Of a stretch of 64,000 nt of DNA, positions 11,301 to 23,676 are shown in pieces. Numbering within the stretch: position 1 is the first letter of the stretch; each line of letters begins with the position of its first letter. The position numbers and the translations under genes are program-made. Source of the stretch: Hedera helix (Eukaryota > Streptophyta > Magnoliopsida > Apiales > Araliaceae); the NCBI GenBank assembly GCA_947179155.2, contig OX359273.1, forward strand, positions 14,288,501 to 14,352,500, given 5' to 3'. The notes below the pieces were generated by a model that was given only the letters and a program-made list of their open reading frames with translations, did not search any database and was not told where the DNA came from.

Positions 11301-11941
11301 TCTTTTCTTCTGCCTGCCAAAACAGTGTACCAACCCAAGCAAAATTTACACCCTTTTGCTACAATTTTTCCTAACAAAATTGTTCCAAAAATCATATAAT
11401 CCATAGATATACATCCAAAAATTAATTAGAACAATTATTCTAATTATTTTCTAATTTTTCATAAAATCATTTTATCACTAATATTTCACAAAATAAATCA
11501 AATAAAAGTACTTTATACCTTCCAAGGTTTGAAAAACTTCCCATAAAGCTTGTTATTCTTCTTGATAGCACCAAAAAATTTCTCCCTTGATGGTGATGGT
11601 GGTTTGGGTGGCTGTGACGACCCCAAATCCGGGTTCCATAACCTCGAGTTTGGTTCTCACTATTCAACACATTACTAAAAATTAAATAAATACATTGCAT
11701 TTAAATATCGCGGAATAATACATATTGGTTCCCTTTAAAAGGTTACAATACCAGGGTTTATCAACCTTAACATAAAAACAGTTCCTATCATAAGAAATTA
11801 CAAAAGGTTTAACAACCGTAAATACATAATTAAAGATCTAATTAGCATGCATAAGCTAACTTAAGCTCTGGCTTTTCCTTTTCCCTTATCCTTCTTTGAG
11901 CAATCGGGTATATCTGAAAATAGTTCATGATATAGCAAGAA

Positions 11942-11960
11942 TGAGCAACTAGTTTGCTCA
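11942..11960 (-). other. Conserved LTR stem-loop (F2 copy 1)
   Basis: TGAGCAA, loop CTAGT, TTGCTCA: a perfect seven-base-pair stem. ATTCTTGC precedes it on the plus strand as GCAAGAAT, so it follows the stem in element sense. Confidence 0.65.
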
Positions 11961-12367
11961 GCAAGTTTAGAACAATCATAGAGATTTAATATATCATGAA
12001 TGAATGGGAAATGTCATCAATGGTTCAACAATAGATATAACAATTGTGAATGAAACAGGATTCAAATTTTAATAAACAGAAGATTTGAATCTTAAAATGC
12101 TGAGTGGTCACTAAGGACCCTGAACTAACGAAGGTATAATAGAGTTTCCTCTGACCCTTTGAGTTGTTTGGTTTTCAAGGGGATCAACCTATTCAACCCG
12201 CTGTATATGCATTACATTTAGTCACTGACGCCCAAAGTCGGTTTCCTAACAAAAAATCCCCTAATTTAGGGTTGTTCAATTCTCAGACTTAATATAAGAA
12301 ATCTGCACCCAACAATGGTTTGGATAAGCTTTTAAAAGTATTCAAGTATTGAATTTATAAACGTAAT

Positions 12368-12393
12368 GTCTAGCTGAACTATTAGCTTTTGAC
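12368..12393 (-). repeat. 26-bp box with inverted ends (F2 copy 1)
   Basis: GTCTAGCTGAAC...GCTTTTGAC. It matches the boxes repeated in F1 internal domains (18016, 18061, 18153, 18437) in the same element orientation. Confidence 0.6.
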
Positions 12394-12839
12394 ATTTTTA
12401 ATACAGTTCATGAATCAAGAACTAATAAGCTTCAAGTGCACTAAGTGCGATTTTATAAACAATACGGATGTGGAATAATTTTAAATAATTAAACCACTTC
12501 AAGTTTTGACAATAAATACAAGTATAGAAACTTGTTCAACAATAAATGAGTAGGGTTAGAGAACTTGTTTGTCTGCTCAGCTACAATAAATGTCTAGCTT
12601 TAACTAACTTGCTTTGAAAGACCTAACATTAATAAAGTTGGTCTAATAATTAGTACGACGTATTTGCATAACTATACGCTCACTAATGAACTTATTTACC
12701 ACACATAAGTACTAACACATAATTTACATTAGTCAAAACAATATTATTAACCTTATAGACCCTTAATCATTTTAGGTTAATAATTTAATAAGTTAGAAAA
12801 TATTTTTCTTAAGTGTTGGACACTTATTAAACCCTTAAA

Positions 12840-13620
12840 CAACTTATTACAATTGTTTAATTAAATCATAATTAAATTCAATTTATTTTATTAACTCAAT
12901 CTCTATTTAATTACTATTTAATCTTGATTAAATAGAAATTAATTAATTAACTCTAGTTATTATTTAAAATAAATAATAACTAATTGTACTTACTTATTAT
13001 TTAATAATAATTACATAATAAATAATTATTGACTTAATTTTAACCTTCTTTAATTTAATATTAATCAACCAATAATTAACTAAGTAATTAACCTTACTTA
13101 TTATTTAATTTAAGGAAATTAAATAATAGTTTACTAATTTTAATCCTCTTTAATTATTATTTAATGTCAATTAAATAATAATTAATTATTTAATTAATTT
13201 TAATTATTATTTAAGGTTAAATAATAATCAAATCATTCTTATTTATTATTTAAATTAAATAATAAATTATTAATCTAATAACTTAATTTCCATTAATCGT
13301 TATTTAATGCTAATTAAATAATAATCAAATCATTCTTATTTATTATTTAAATTAAATAATAAATTATTAATCTAATAACTTAATTTCCATTAATCGTTAT
13401 TTAATGCTAATTAAATAAAAATTAATTACTTAATTATCCTTATTTATTATTTAATAATATTTAAATAATAAATAATTAATTTATAAATTTTATCTCTCTT
13501 TAATTATTATTTAATAGGAATTAAATAATAATTGCTAATTTATCACCTTTATTTATTATTAACATTTAAAATAATAAATAAATAATAAATTTATTTAACT
13601 TAACCATGATTTAGCTAACT
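12840..13620 (-). repeat. AT-rich palindrome array (F2 copy 1)
   Basis: Irregular tandem units in which TTATTATTTAATT-like arms face their inverted complement across a few bases (for example TTATTTAATGTCAATTAAATAA). A segment of about 110 bp is duplicated nearly exactly (about 13221-13310 and 13332-13420). No coding. Confidence 0.75.
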
Positions 13621-13779
13621 AGATTAATATTTAAAATATTTAAACATTAAACTTAATGAAAAATATCCTCCCCAATATTATTTTTGTATTATTATTATTT
13701 TTGTTATAATTTTAAATTAATTTTCAAATATTTAAATTAATTAAAATTAACCCGAATGACATTTCCGTAAATAAGTTGA

Positions 13780-14030
13780 AAACTGATCCGAGGGCAGAAT
13801 GGTAATTTTGCCAAGAAAAACACGGAGGGGCAGAATTGTAATTTTCGCAAAATCTGTCTACCGCGCATTGCGCGTACAGCATACAGACCGGCCCAAAACG
13901 GTGCCATTTTGAGAAACCGGAAACGACTTCCGCGCGTACGCGCGGAGTAACGTTCTACAGACGCCAAACGACGTCGTTTGGCTCCACGTCCTTCAGTGAA
14001 CAGTGATCCGCGCATTGCGCGGCCAGTGCT
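13780..14030 (-). other. GC-rich palindrome cassette (F2 copy 1)
   Basis: Perfect or near-perfect palindromes: CCGCGCATTGCGCG (13861), CCGCGCGTACGCGCGG (13930-13945, perfect), CCAAACGACGTCGTTTGG (13964-13981, perfect) and CCGCGCATTGCGCGG (14008-14022, perfect around one central base). Flanking words GGGGCAGAATTGTAATTTTC resemble those in F1. Confidence 0.7.
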
Positions 14031-15604
14031 TTTTTTTTTTCTCCAGCAGAATGTGAACAGTGCATTCTTTAACTAAAATTATACCTTCAATAAATCTTTC
14101 ACTCCTCAATAAAAATCCAAAAAAAATTACCAATCACCTTATATTAAGTTATAACATGAAAAATTAATTTTTCATGATTTAAAATCATTATTTTTTTATA
14201 AAAAAATTTACATCACATAAACTACCACAAATCATAACTTTTTGTGTATAACTCCATTTTGAGTTATTCAAACTTTGTTTTTCTCATGATTTAATGTTCT
14301 ATAATATTAGAACATCAAACCTAAGTTTTATAAAAATATTTTTGGTCATAAATTTCAAGACTTGATTATACACTATTAAACACATATTTTAGCATACAAA
14401 ATATACCAAAATACAACCCAAGCATATTAAACTCAAGCATGCCATAAATATTACCACTACACATTATTAACTATATTAACATATTTGTACTAACATGATA
14501 ATTTATTTAATTTAAAAACAAAGATTAGATTTAGAATAACCATTACCTTGATTTAATGACTATTCTCATTTTTCTTCCAAAATAGGTGGTGAATGACATG
14601 AACAAAACTAACTTCTCCTTCTTCCTCCTTAGTCTCTCAAATATTATGCTCTCACTAAAACTTTTGTCAAACTCTCTCTTTTGGACTTGGAGAAAAATAA
14701 TGAAGTGCAATATTTACCAATTTTCAAGTATACTTGCCAAATTCTTAGATACAAAAATTATATCTATAAATCATGATGCTCCTACTTGGATACTTGCACA
14801 AGAAAGTTAGCCCATAACTTAGTTGGTGAGGATTTTGTGGGAAAAGACTTTTTCAAAAATCAAAACAAGCAACCTAATATTAAATAAATAAAAATAAAAC
14901 AAAATAAAAACAAAACTCATTTTTTTTTCTCTCTCCTTCCATGTTGCTCGGCTGATGGACTCCTTCCTTGTCCCAAAATCATTGTCATCTCAATTTTTTA
15001 TTTATTAATAATAGTTAAATTAAGTATTTTCCAAGTAGGCCAATTATTGAGCTTTATTTAAAATACCAATTGGGCTTCTATTAAATTGTTTGGGCTACTA
15101 ATTTGTCAAATTTTATTATTCTTCACTTGGGCTACTAATTGACCCATGTTGGGCTAATTTAATAATTTACACATTAATTATTCAATCCATGATTAAATAA
15201 ATAATTAGATTGAATAAATAATTAAATATTCTAACCCATAAGTATTAAATTACTAAATGGACTAATAAATATTATTATTAATATTTCACATTATTTACAT
15301 TAATTAATAATCATATTAATTAATTTATTATATTTAATTAACTCATTATATTCAATTTAATTGAATATTTAATTAATAGAAAACTTATCAATTATTTTGA
15401 TATTAAAACTTTAGGGTTTGTTCACTAATTTAAATAACATAATAGTGACCCCCTTTAATTAATTCTAGTAATTAATCACATAATCATTTAATCACGTAAT
15501 TAATTAATCACATAAAAAGATTTAAATAATCTCGTAAAACTAACTCGTTAAAAATTAAATTAATAATTTAATTAATAAAGACGTGAAAATTCTAGGACAT
15601 TATA
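14030..15604 (-). other. 5' (U3-like) part of F2 copy 1
   Basis: AT-rich, with no domain-bearing open frames. Minus-strand sense holds several TGGGCY/RGCCCA words at 15030-15160. The open frame at 14586-14810 is matched by shifted, unrelated frames in copies 2 and 3, so it is not a gene. Confidence 0.6.
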
Positions 15605-15608
15605 GTGT

Positions 15609-15665
15609 CGGTGAAGGTGGTTCGGGTGGCGGTGATGGTGGTGGAAGGAGAAGAAAGAGAGAGAG
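15609..15665. repeat. G-rich GGTGAT/GGTGG tract of the F1 LTR
   Basis: GGTGAAGGTGGTTCGGGTGG and GGTGATGGTGGTGG run into an AGAAGAAAGAGAG purine tract. About 21 bp of it are duplicated on both sides of the F2 insertion. Related tracts lie at 27931-27985 and 24718-24765. On the element strand it is C-rich plus CT-rich. It might form G-quadruplex or triplex structures. Confidence 0.6.
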
Positions 15666-17040
15666 TTTGTGTTTGTTTATGTGTTTTTTTTTATTGTTAT
15701 TTTTCTCCTTCTATAAAGCTTGCATGTATGACTTGGTTTTGAAATCCACACACACGTCCACCGACTTAACCAAATTCGGATAGCCACAAAAAATTTCATT
15801 CATAATTAATTAATTTAGTACATTACGTAATTATTTCGTGTAATAAATATTTTATATAATGTATATAAAATATTTATTTTAATTCACAAAAATTCATAAC
15901 ATAATTTATAAATAGTATTTAGACCACTTTTAGGTACTTTACTTGACAAATTTTGTACACGCATAATAACATGCATGTAATTATATGAGGTAATTTATAC
16001 CTCCAAAATTCATAAAATAATTCATATAACATATAAAAATTATTTTCATGCCTTTTTCACTTCGTTATTTGGACAACATATTACACTAACATATTCACGT
16101 TTCTAAAATATTATCCTTCATAAAAATCATAAAAACTCCATTATACATAAACATAATTTTTAATAATTTAAAATATTCATTCTCTTTATTCATTTTTTAT
16201 TTCTTTACTATTTACATTAACTTTATTATATAAATTGTATAATTTATTATTATACAATTTATATAATTACATTCTCCTATTTAATAATTACCAACATTCC
16301 TCCATAATTATTGATTAATTATATAATCAATAATTATACATTTATTAACTCTCTCATTAATTTAATCTTCTTATATAAATTATATAATCATTCTTATATA
16401 ATTTATATAATTATTCTTTCATTAATATTTTACCTTAATTTCCTTATATAAATTATATACTTTATTAGTATATAATTTATAAAATTACTTCATCCTCTTA
16501 AACAATTTCTAAACCTTCATCATAATTGTTGATTAATTATATAATCAATATTTTTAATTTTATTAACTTCCTCATTCACTTTTTATTTAACTTTGAATTA
16601 ATTTAATTATTAATCCCTTAATTTCCATAAACAATAAAATTTTATCAATATAACAATTGAACATATACATATATATACATCAATATATGTATACACATAT
16701 TTAATTCATAAACCTCACATTACCACGTAACATCATTTAAATAATAATTTTTGCCCCTCTATAATTATTTAATTGTACAATTTTATTGTACCATTACGTG
16801 TATTTTCTCTCATTCTTAATAAATTGTTTTTAAACAATTTATTTACTCTTTAATTACTTTAATTCCACACAATTTATCATGATCTCTGCACAGATTTAAT
16901 TTACCAATTAAATCTCATCACATACTTTAATTCACATAAAATATATCAATCATAAATAATTTAAACAACCTTGATAATTCTTGTTAAAATAAATTCTTAT
17001 TTAATAATATTAAAATAATTCCGAAATTCGGGTCCTCACA

Positions 17041-17056
17041 TTCTTCCCCCCTTAAC
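17041..17056 (-). other. Polypurine tract of F1 element A
   Basis: The minus strand reads GTTAAGGGGGGAAGAA directly before the 3' LTR start TGTGAGGACC. It is the primer site for second-strand DNA. Confidence 0.85.
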
Positions 17057-18015
17057 AGGATTTCATCCTCAGAATCATAATTACCGTAATAACTTTACGC
17101 GTCTCATTTATAGCACTTTGTTTAACTCGTTTCTTGATGCACTTATCAAAATAGCTTCTCTTTCTCTGAAAAATTTCCTTTCTTTGATTGCACTTACCCT
17201 TACTCAATCAACTTATTTCATACTCTCTATTGTACATCATTTATACTCTGCACATTTAACCTTCTTTTCTTAATTCATATTCATAAATCTTCTTTACATT
17301 CCACTTCTCTTTGTAATATATCCAACATATTCAGTAAACCACACAGATCATTTAGCACTTTGCTTCCATCATAAATCATTCTTTAATACCCTTATCATTC
17401 ACGCTAGGTTTTAAATACCAACCTTTACTTAATTCATCATAATCCTTATTTGGAATCACTCTAAAAAAATCCTGGGTTGTCACATTCACCCCTCCTTCAA
17501 AAATTTCGTCCTCGAAATTCCTGTATACTCATATCTCATCATTTGCAACTTTTCTAATTTATCACATTTCATAGTTTCTTTGTCCCACAAATTTTACTTT
17601 CATTATTGCTCACAATTAGAAATTGCTACCCCATCCTACCATCCAATCTTCATAAGAGTAGAGGAATTTTAAGAAAAATTTAAACAAAACTTTTTGAAAT
17701 ATGCTGAATGAACATTTTCCCAGTTTAACAGTATTTCGCTCCCCGAGTACTTCATACTGCAAACCCAGACAGTGGATTAGTCTGTCATTAAAGTGATGTA
17801 AATTTAATCCATAATTTGGCACACCAGTAGAACAATTTGTAATGCTCTTGTTTCGATATGCCAGGTGGTCATTCGATCAACCTGCAATACCTATAATCTC
17901 TCTATATCCCCTTTTTGCAAGGGTTGTTCATCTCAGCACTAGAATTCATAAAAGAGTAATTTGATTGGGCATAACTTTTAAAGAATATGAATTCAATAAA
18001 TAATTTTCAAAATTT

Positions 18016-18462
18016 GTCTAGTTGAATCGAATAGCTTAGACTTATATTTCTTCAACGCTTGTCTAGCTAGACCAATTAGCATAGACTTTCTTTTAACAAT
18101 TTATAACCCGTAGAAATTTTAAAACATTCATCATGTCAAAGCTTTTCAAAATGTCTAGCCGAATCAAATGGCATTGACTTATAGCTTTGACATACTTTCA
18201 TAAATTATAATCATTTATGAATTTATGTTACCGCATCATTTTGACAGTACGTTGAGAATTCCATCATTAACAATTCCTACACCATACTTTATGGTGTTGA
18301 ATCATCTTATGACGTCATAGTACCGCACCGTCTCAACAACACGTTGAGCATTCCGTCATTCATCACATCTACACCGGGCTAAAAGGTGCATTGATGATTC
18401 TTTTGAAATACATTTTGATGTTAAAAATATAATTTTGTCTAGCCGAAACAAGTAGCATAGAC
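18016..18462 (-). repeat. Four 26-bp boxes with inverted ends, F1 internal A
   Basis: Boxes at 18016-18041, 18061-18086, 18153-18178 and 18437-18462. Each begins GTCTAG and ends about 26 bp later in TAGAC or TTGAC, with GAATC-AATAGC-like centres. Counterparts in internal B are at 30351, 30396, 30488 and 30772. Confidence 0.72.
18230..18410 (-). repeat. Tandem duplication with palindromes, F1 internal A
   Basis: Two diverged units share ACCGCA...ACGTTGAG.ATTCC.TCATT...CTACACC. Unit one has the hairpin CACCATA-CTT-TATGGTG. Between the units lies the perfect 12-bp palindrome TATGACGTCATA (18308-18319), a bZIP/CRE-type site. It is conserved in copy B at 30643-30654. Confidence 0.65.
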
Positions 18463-19654
18463 ACTTTTTAAATCGCTTTAAAAAATTCATTTGTATTTTT
18501 AAAAGCACATTTATGCAAAATTAACTTGAGGCCAAAAATTTCGAAGTCTAGCAAAGCTAGAAGAGTGGGAATATCCTAAATTCCCTAACATTCACATTCT
18601 GCTTCTTCACTTAATTACCAAATTTATTGCTAGGACTAATATTATTTATCATACTAAAGATTCCTGACTACTCCAACTTTTCTATACCACCGTATAGTTC
18701 ATCAAACTTACAACATATTATGAGTCCAGGAACTTACTACAAAAATATGAGTTTAGAAGCTTGTCCTAGCAATATGTAGTTTGAGAACAAATCAAAGACT
18801 ATCCATATGCTGAGGGGCTTAAAACATACCATACGATTATGAGTCATGAACTTACCATATGCATGAGTTTTAAGAACTCGTGCCTAAACTTAATATTATC
18901 TATTTATTTATCAAAAACTGCTAGCGCGACTCTAACATTTCAATGATTATCACATAGTAACTAAAGAAACACAAGTCCCCTGCCCATACAAAGGATTGTG
19001 CAACTCAGTCACCACATGAGTTCTCAATTGAAATTTCGTACCCAAGCTTCCTGCCCCCTTATCATAACATTTCTGTCATTCATGTCTTATCATTCTCTGA
19101 GTTCTTCTTGTACTATTCCATAATACCATATATTTCTATAGCATTAAGCTATACCTTTTGAATCATTAACAGATCTATCTGTTATTTTACAGTCTCATTG
19201 GATCCTATAATGTCTTAGAATTTCCACGTCATTATTAATTAAATTATTAATTTAATTTCTAACGAGTTAGTTTTACGAGAATATTTAAATCTTTTTATGT
19301 GATTAATTAATTACGTGATTAAATGATTATGTGATTAATTACTAGAATTAATTAAAGGGGGTCACTATTATGTTATTTAAATTAGTGAACAAACCCTAAA
19401 GTTTTAATATCAAAATAATTGATAAGTTTTCTATTAATTAAATATTCAATTAAATTGAATATAATGAGTTAATTAAATATAATAAATTAATTAATATGAT
19501 TATTAATTAATGTAAATAATGTGAAATATTAATAATAATATTTATTAGTCCATTTAGTAATTTAATACTTATGGGTTAGAATATTTAATTATTTATTCAA
19601 TCTAATTATTTATTTAATCATGGATTGAATAATTAATGTGTAAATTATTAAATT

Positions 19655-19775
19655 AGCCCAACATGGATCAATTAGTAGCTCAAGTGAAGAATAATAAAAC
19701 TTGGCAAATTAGTAGCCCAAACAATTTAATAGGAGCCCAATTGGTATTTTAAATAAAGTTCAAAGCTTGAGCCCA
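19655..19775 (+). promoter_or_regulatory. RGCCCA (site II-like) cluster in F2 copy 2
   Basis: Several AGCCCA words within about 120 bp of otherwise AT-rich DNA (AGCCCAACATGG, GTAGCCCAAACAA, GGAGCCCAATTGG, GAGCCCACTTG). The complement TGGGCY is the site II element bound by TCP factors. A regulatory role is inferred. Confidence 0.5.
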
Positions 19776-20749
19776 CTTGAAAAATACTTAATTTAACTAT
19801 TATTTATTAGGACCATGATTTTGGGACAAAACCAATTTGCATTAGCCGAGCATGATGGGAGAGAGAGAAAAAAAAATGATTTTGTTTTTATTTTAGTTTA
19901 TTTTTCAATTATTTAATAAAATGATTGCTTGTTTTAATTTTTCAAGTACATGGACCATTCCTCCTTTCACCTAATGTGTCATTTAGCCATTCCTCGTGTA
20001 AGTTGTCATCTAGGGGCATGGTCTAAATTATTAGATATATTATGTGTATCTATTAATTTTGCAAGTATACTTGAAATTGGTAGATTTCACTTCATTATTT
20101 TTCTCCAAGTCCAAAAGAGAGAGTTTGAGAAAAGCTTTAATGAGAGCATAATATTTGAGAGACTAAGGAGGAAGAAGGAGAAGTTAGTTTTGTTTATGCC
20201 ATTCACCACCTATTTTGAAAGAAAAAAGAAAATAACCATTAAATCAAGGTATGGTTATTTTAAATATAGCTTTGCTTTTAAATTAAATAAATTATCATGT
20301 TAGTGTAAATATGTTAATATAATTAATAATGTATGATAGTAATATTTATGTCATGCTTGAGTTTAATATGTTTGGTTTGTATTTTGGTATATTTTGTATG
20401 CTAAAATATGTGCTTAGTAGTGTATAATCAAGTCTTGAAATTTATGACCAAAAATATTTTTATAAAACTTAGGTTTGATGTTATAATATTATAGAACATC
20501 AAATCATGAGAAAAACAAAGTTTGGAGTTATATACAAAAAGTTATGATTTGTGATAGTTTATGTGATGTCAAAATTTTTATAAAAAAAAATTGATATTAA
20601 ATCATGAAAAATTAAATTTTTATGTTATAAATTGATATTAAGTGATTGGTAATTTTTTTGGATTTTTATTAAGGATTTAAAGCTTACTTGATGATATAGT
20701 TTTTATTAAAGTGTGTATTTCCGGTCACTGTTCACACTCTGCTGGAAAG

Positions 20750-21000
20750 AAAAATAAAAACACTGGGCGCGCAATGCGCGCTACTGTTCACTGTCGAACG
20801 CGGAGCCAAACGGCGTCGTTTGGCTAAAATAAGAATTTCATCCACGCGTTATACGCGGAAGCTGCCACCGACTTTTCAAAAACGGCACCATTTTGGTCCG
20901 TGGTTGCTATTATGCGCGCAATGCGCGGGAGTAAGTTTTCGGGAAAATTACGATATTGCCCCTCCGTGTTTTTTTTGGCGAAATTACTATTTTGCCCTCG
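20750..21000 (+). other. GC-rich palindrome cassette (F2 copy 2)
   Basis: GCGCGCAATGCGCGC (20767-20781, perfect around one base), CCAAACGGCGTCGTTTGG (20806-20823, one mismatch), AAAACGGCACCATTTT (near 20879) and TGCGCGCAATGCGCGG (20913). The open frame at 20820-21047 is not conserved in the other copies. Confidence 0.7.
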
Positions 21001-21189
21001 GATCAGTTTTCAACTTATTTACAGAAATGTCATTCGGTTTAATTTAATTAATTTAAATATTTAAAAAAAAAATTAATTTAAAATTATAACAAAAATAATA
21101 ATAATACAAAAATGATATTGGAGAGGATATTTTTCATTAAGTTTAATATTTAAATATTTTAAATATTAATCTAGTTAGCTAAATCATGG

Positions 21190-21800
21190 TTAAGTTAAAT
21201 AAATTTATTATAGTTATTTATTATTTAAAATGTTAATAATAAATAAAGGTAATAAATTAGCAATTATTAGTTAATTCCTATTAAATAATAATTAAAGAGA
21301 GATAAAAATTTATAAATTAATTATTTATTATTTAAATATTATTAAATAATAAATAAGGATAATTAAGTAATCAATTATTATTTAATTAGCATTAAATAAC
21401 GATTAATGGAAATTAAGTTATTAGATTAATAATAAATAAGGATGATTTGATTATTATTTAACCTTAAATAATAATTAAAATTAGTTAAATAATTAATTAT
21501 TATTTAATTGACATTAAATAATAATTAAAGAGGATTAAAATTAGAAAAATATTATTTAATTTCCTTAAATTAAATAATAGGTAAGGTTAATTACTTAGTT
21601 AACTATTAGTTGATTAATATTAAATGAAAGAAGGTTAAAATTAAATCAATAATTATTTATTATTTAATTATTTTAAGCAAGTACAATTAGTTATTATTTA
21701 TTTTAAATAATAACTAGAGTTAATTAATTAATTTATATTTAACCCAGATTAAATAGTAATTAAATAGAGATTGAGTTAATAAAATAAATTGAATTTAATT
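21190..21800 (+). repeat. AT-rich palindrome array (F2 copy 2)
   Basis: Repeated inverted units such as AATTATTATTTAATTGACATT followed by its mirror arm, joined by TAAGGATAATTAAG-like linkers. It is collinear with the arrays in copies 1 and 3. Confidence 0.75.
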
Positions 21801-22308
21801 ATGCTTTAATTAAACAATTGTAATAAATTTTTTAGGGGTTTAATAAGTGTCCAACACTTAAGAAAAATATTTTTTAACTTATTAAATTATTAACCTAATA
21901 TGATTGAGGGTCTATAAGGTTAATAATATTGTTTTGACTAATGTAAATTATGTGTTCGTACTTATGTGATAGATAAGTTCCTTAGTGAGCGTATAGTTGT
22001 GCAAATACGCCGTACTAATTATTAGACCAACTTTATTAATGTTAGGTCTTTCAAAGTCAGTTAGTTAAAGCTAGACATTAATTGTAGCTGAGCAGACAGA
22101 CAAGTTCCTTATCTCTAAACTCATTTCATTGAGCAAATTATTTATTTAAGCTTGAACTGTAATTCCAAGCATGCTTTGAGTGGTTTAATTCCTTTACAAT
22201 TATTACACATCAATATTGTTGTTATTCGCACTTGTTGCACTTGATATTGTACAGTCCTTGACTTGTACTTAATTATTGTTCTACTGTTTAAAGAACTGTT
22301 CAAAGTAG

Positions 22309-22332
22309 GTCTAAGTCATTGTTCGGCTAGAC
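22309..22332 (+). repeat. 26-bp-type box (F2 copy 2)
   Basis: GTCTAAGTCATTGTTCGGC, then TAGAC. It has the same inverted ends as the F1 internal boxes and is two bases shorter. Confidence 0.55.
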
Positions 22333-22696
22333 ATTTATGTTAAAGATTTTAAAAGCTATCCACATCATTGAAGATGCGGATTCTTTGACTATTATGAACA
22401 CCCCTTTATTATAGGGGAGTACCATGTATCTAATATCAGGTACAAAAATACGAAAATTAAATGTTATGTATACACATATTGTACTGAGGCTGATCCCTTC
22501 GGGTACATATTTCTGGTAGTAACCATTGGGTCAACCTGCTATTGACTCCAGTGGATATTTATAGTTCATAGTCTATTTGACTATCCTAATTTTAAAAGCA
22601 AATTATTATTCCTGCTTATATTATTCATATTGTTGAATTGTTCAGCTATTCCCTTTCATTCATGATATATTGTTTCTTGTTGTTATTTAAACTTAT

Positions 22697-22715
22697 TGAG
22701 CAAACTAGTTGCTCA
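22697..22715 (+). other. Conserved LTR stem-loop (F2 copy 2)
   Basis: TGAGCAA, loop ACTAG, TTGCTCA, then CTCTTGCTATATC and a TTGCAG about 30 bases on. The LTR ends about 335 bp downstream. Confidence 0.65.
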
Positions 22716-23664
22716 CTCTTGCTATATCTTGAAACCTTATTGCAGTGCAACCCGAGACTTCAGGAAAGAATAAGGGTAAAGGGAAGATGAAGTGATAGAC
22801 TTCGAGATGCAGCCTTGTAGTTAATTAAATTAATTATTACGTAATATATAAACCCTAAGTACTTTATTAAGGGTATTTGTGTACTTTGGTGTAAGGTTAT
22901 CGTATCTTGGGACTAGTAACACCTTTTGAATGTGCAACATATGTTTATTATTCCGCATTTAGTTATTGTATGTTGTTTAGAGGTGAATGTTTGTAGTGGA
23001 TCATGATGACCGGATCCGGGTATTTGGAACCCGAATTTGGGGGCGTCACATATCCCATCATGATCTTGCTTTACAATCTATTCCTTACTTGCTTTCCTTA
23101 TTTTGTGATCGTATCGTAGTACGATCCTCTTACTGTTCCTAATTATATTATTATGATCTCTTCCTATGCTTTTTGGATTACCTTATCATTTTTATTGCTT
23201 GAATCAGGTGTCCCCTGATTTTCTTTGAGATTCATCTTTGAATTATTTCAAATATTCTTTTAGATATATCCTTAATTGAACTTATGAATTTTCTCAATTC
23301 ATTACTTTCATCCATATCTTTCTTAACATCTCTATCTCTTTCTTATAATCTTATATCTTTCATATTTCCTTAACCTTAGCCAATATCTAAGAACTATATT
23401 TCTCAACTTATATCTCTCTATTCTAATCCTTTCATGTTCATCAAACTTATCACATATTTGGGCCGATGAACTTACCATAATCATATAGTTTAGGGAGCTT
23501 GTCCTAGTCAGGCTATAGTCGCCCATTCGCTGAGGGGCTCCACCATACAATCATGAGTCACGAGCTTACTATACGCTTAAGTTTCAGAATACGCAACTAT
23601 CTTTACTCTTCCTTACTTAGGTTATAGCCTAAGGTATCGTTTACCTAAGGTTTATAACCTCTAG

Positions 23665-23676
23665 CTCTGATACCAA
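23665..23676 (-). other. Primer binding site of F1 element A (initiator Met tRNA)
   Basis: The minus strand reads ...CGTTACA-GT-TGGTATCAGAGC, so 12 bases complementary to the 3' end of plant initiator methionine tRNA lie two bases after the LTR end. This fixes the element strand. Confidence 0.9.

Larger units (their letters stand above)
11613..15604 (-). mobile_element. F2 solo LTR, copy 1, nested in F1 LTR
   Basis: The plus strand starts TGTGACGACCCC and ends CTAGGACATTATA (terminal CA mutated to TA). The flanking 5-bp target duplication is GTGGC (11608-11612) and GTGTC (15605-15609), one mismatch. It is about 3.99 kb, with no PBS, PPT or coding, so it reads as a solo LTR. It lies in reverse orientation to copies 2 and 3. 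It carries the 26-bp box at 12368, the AT palindrome array at 12840-13620, the palindrome cassette at 13780-14030 and a TGGGCY cluster near 15030-15160. Confidence 0.82.
9621..17040 (-). repeat. F1 LTR, copy A (3' LTR), split by an F2 solo LTR
   Basis: In element sense (minus strand) it starts TGTGAGGACCCGAA at 17040, just after a polypurine tract, and ends GTCGTTACA at 9621. Without the nested F2 LTR (11613-15604) it is about 3.4 kb. No protein coding is seen. The palindromic GC cassette is at 10970-11300 and the stem-loop at 10236-10251. It is strongly similar to the LTR at 23679-29374: in 10226-10330 against 26602-26706 I counted seven transitions and one transversion. The left flank is CTTAT. 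Confidence 0.85.
19206..23050 (+). mobile_element. F2 solo LTR, copy 2, nested in F1 internal A
   Basis: Starts TATAATGTCTTAGAA (TG mutated to TA) and ends GGGGGCGTCACA. The flanks are GATCC (19201-19205) and TATCC (23051-23055), a 5-bp duplication with one mismatch. Domain B shows the empty site (GGATCCCATCATG, about 31535). It is 3.85 kb without coding. Inside are the TGGGCY cluster (19655-19775), the palindrome cassette (20750-21000), the AT palindrome array (21190-21800), the 26-bp box (22309-22332) and the stem-loop (22697-22715). Confidence 0.86.

Noticed and set aside
11047..11406. Open reading frames across the F1 GC cassette on both strands
   Set aside because: No domain is recognised, and the frames are shifted in the copy at 27329-27744. 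They exist because GC-rich palindromic DNA has few stops.
11613..15604. F2 as a DNA transposon or Helitron
   Set aside because: TG...CA ends, 5-bp target duplications and similarity of ends to F1, which has a PBS and PPT, fit a solo LTR better. There are no terminal inverted repeats of useful length and no Helitron CTRR hairpin end.
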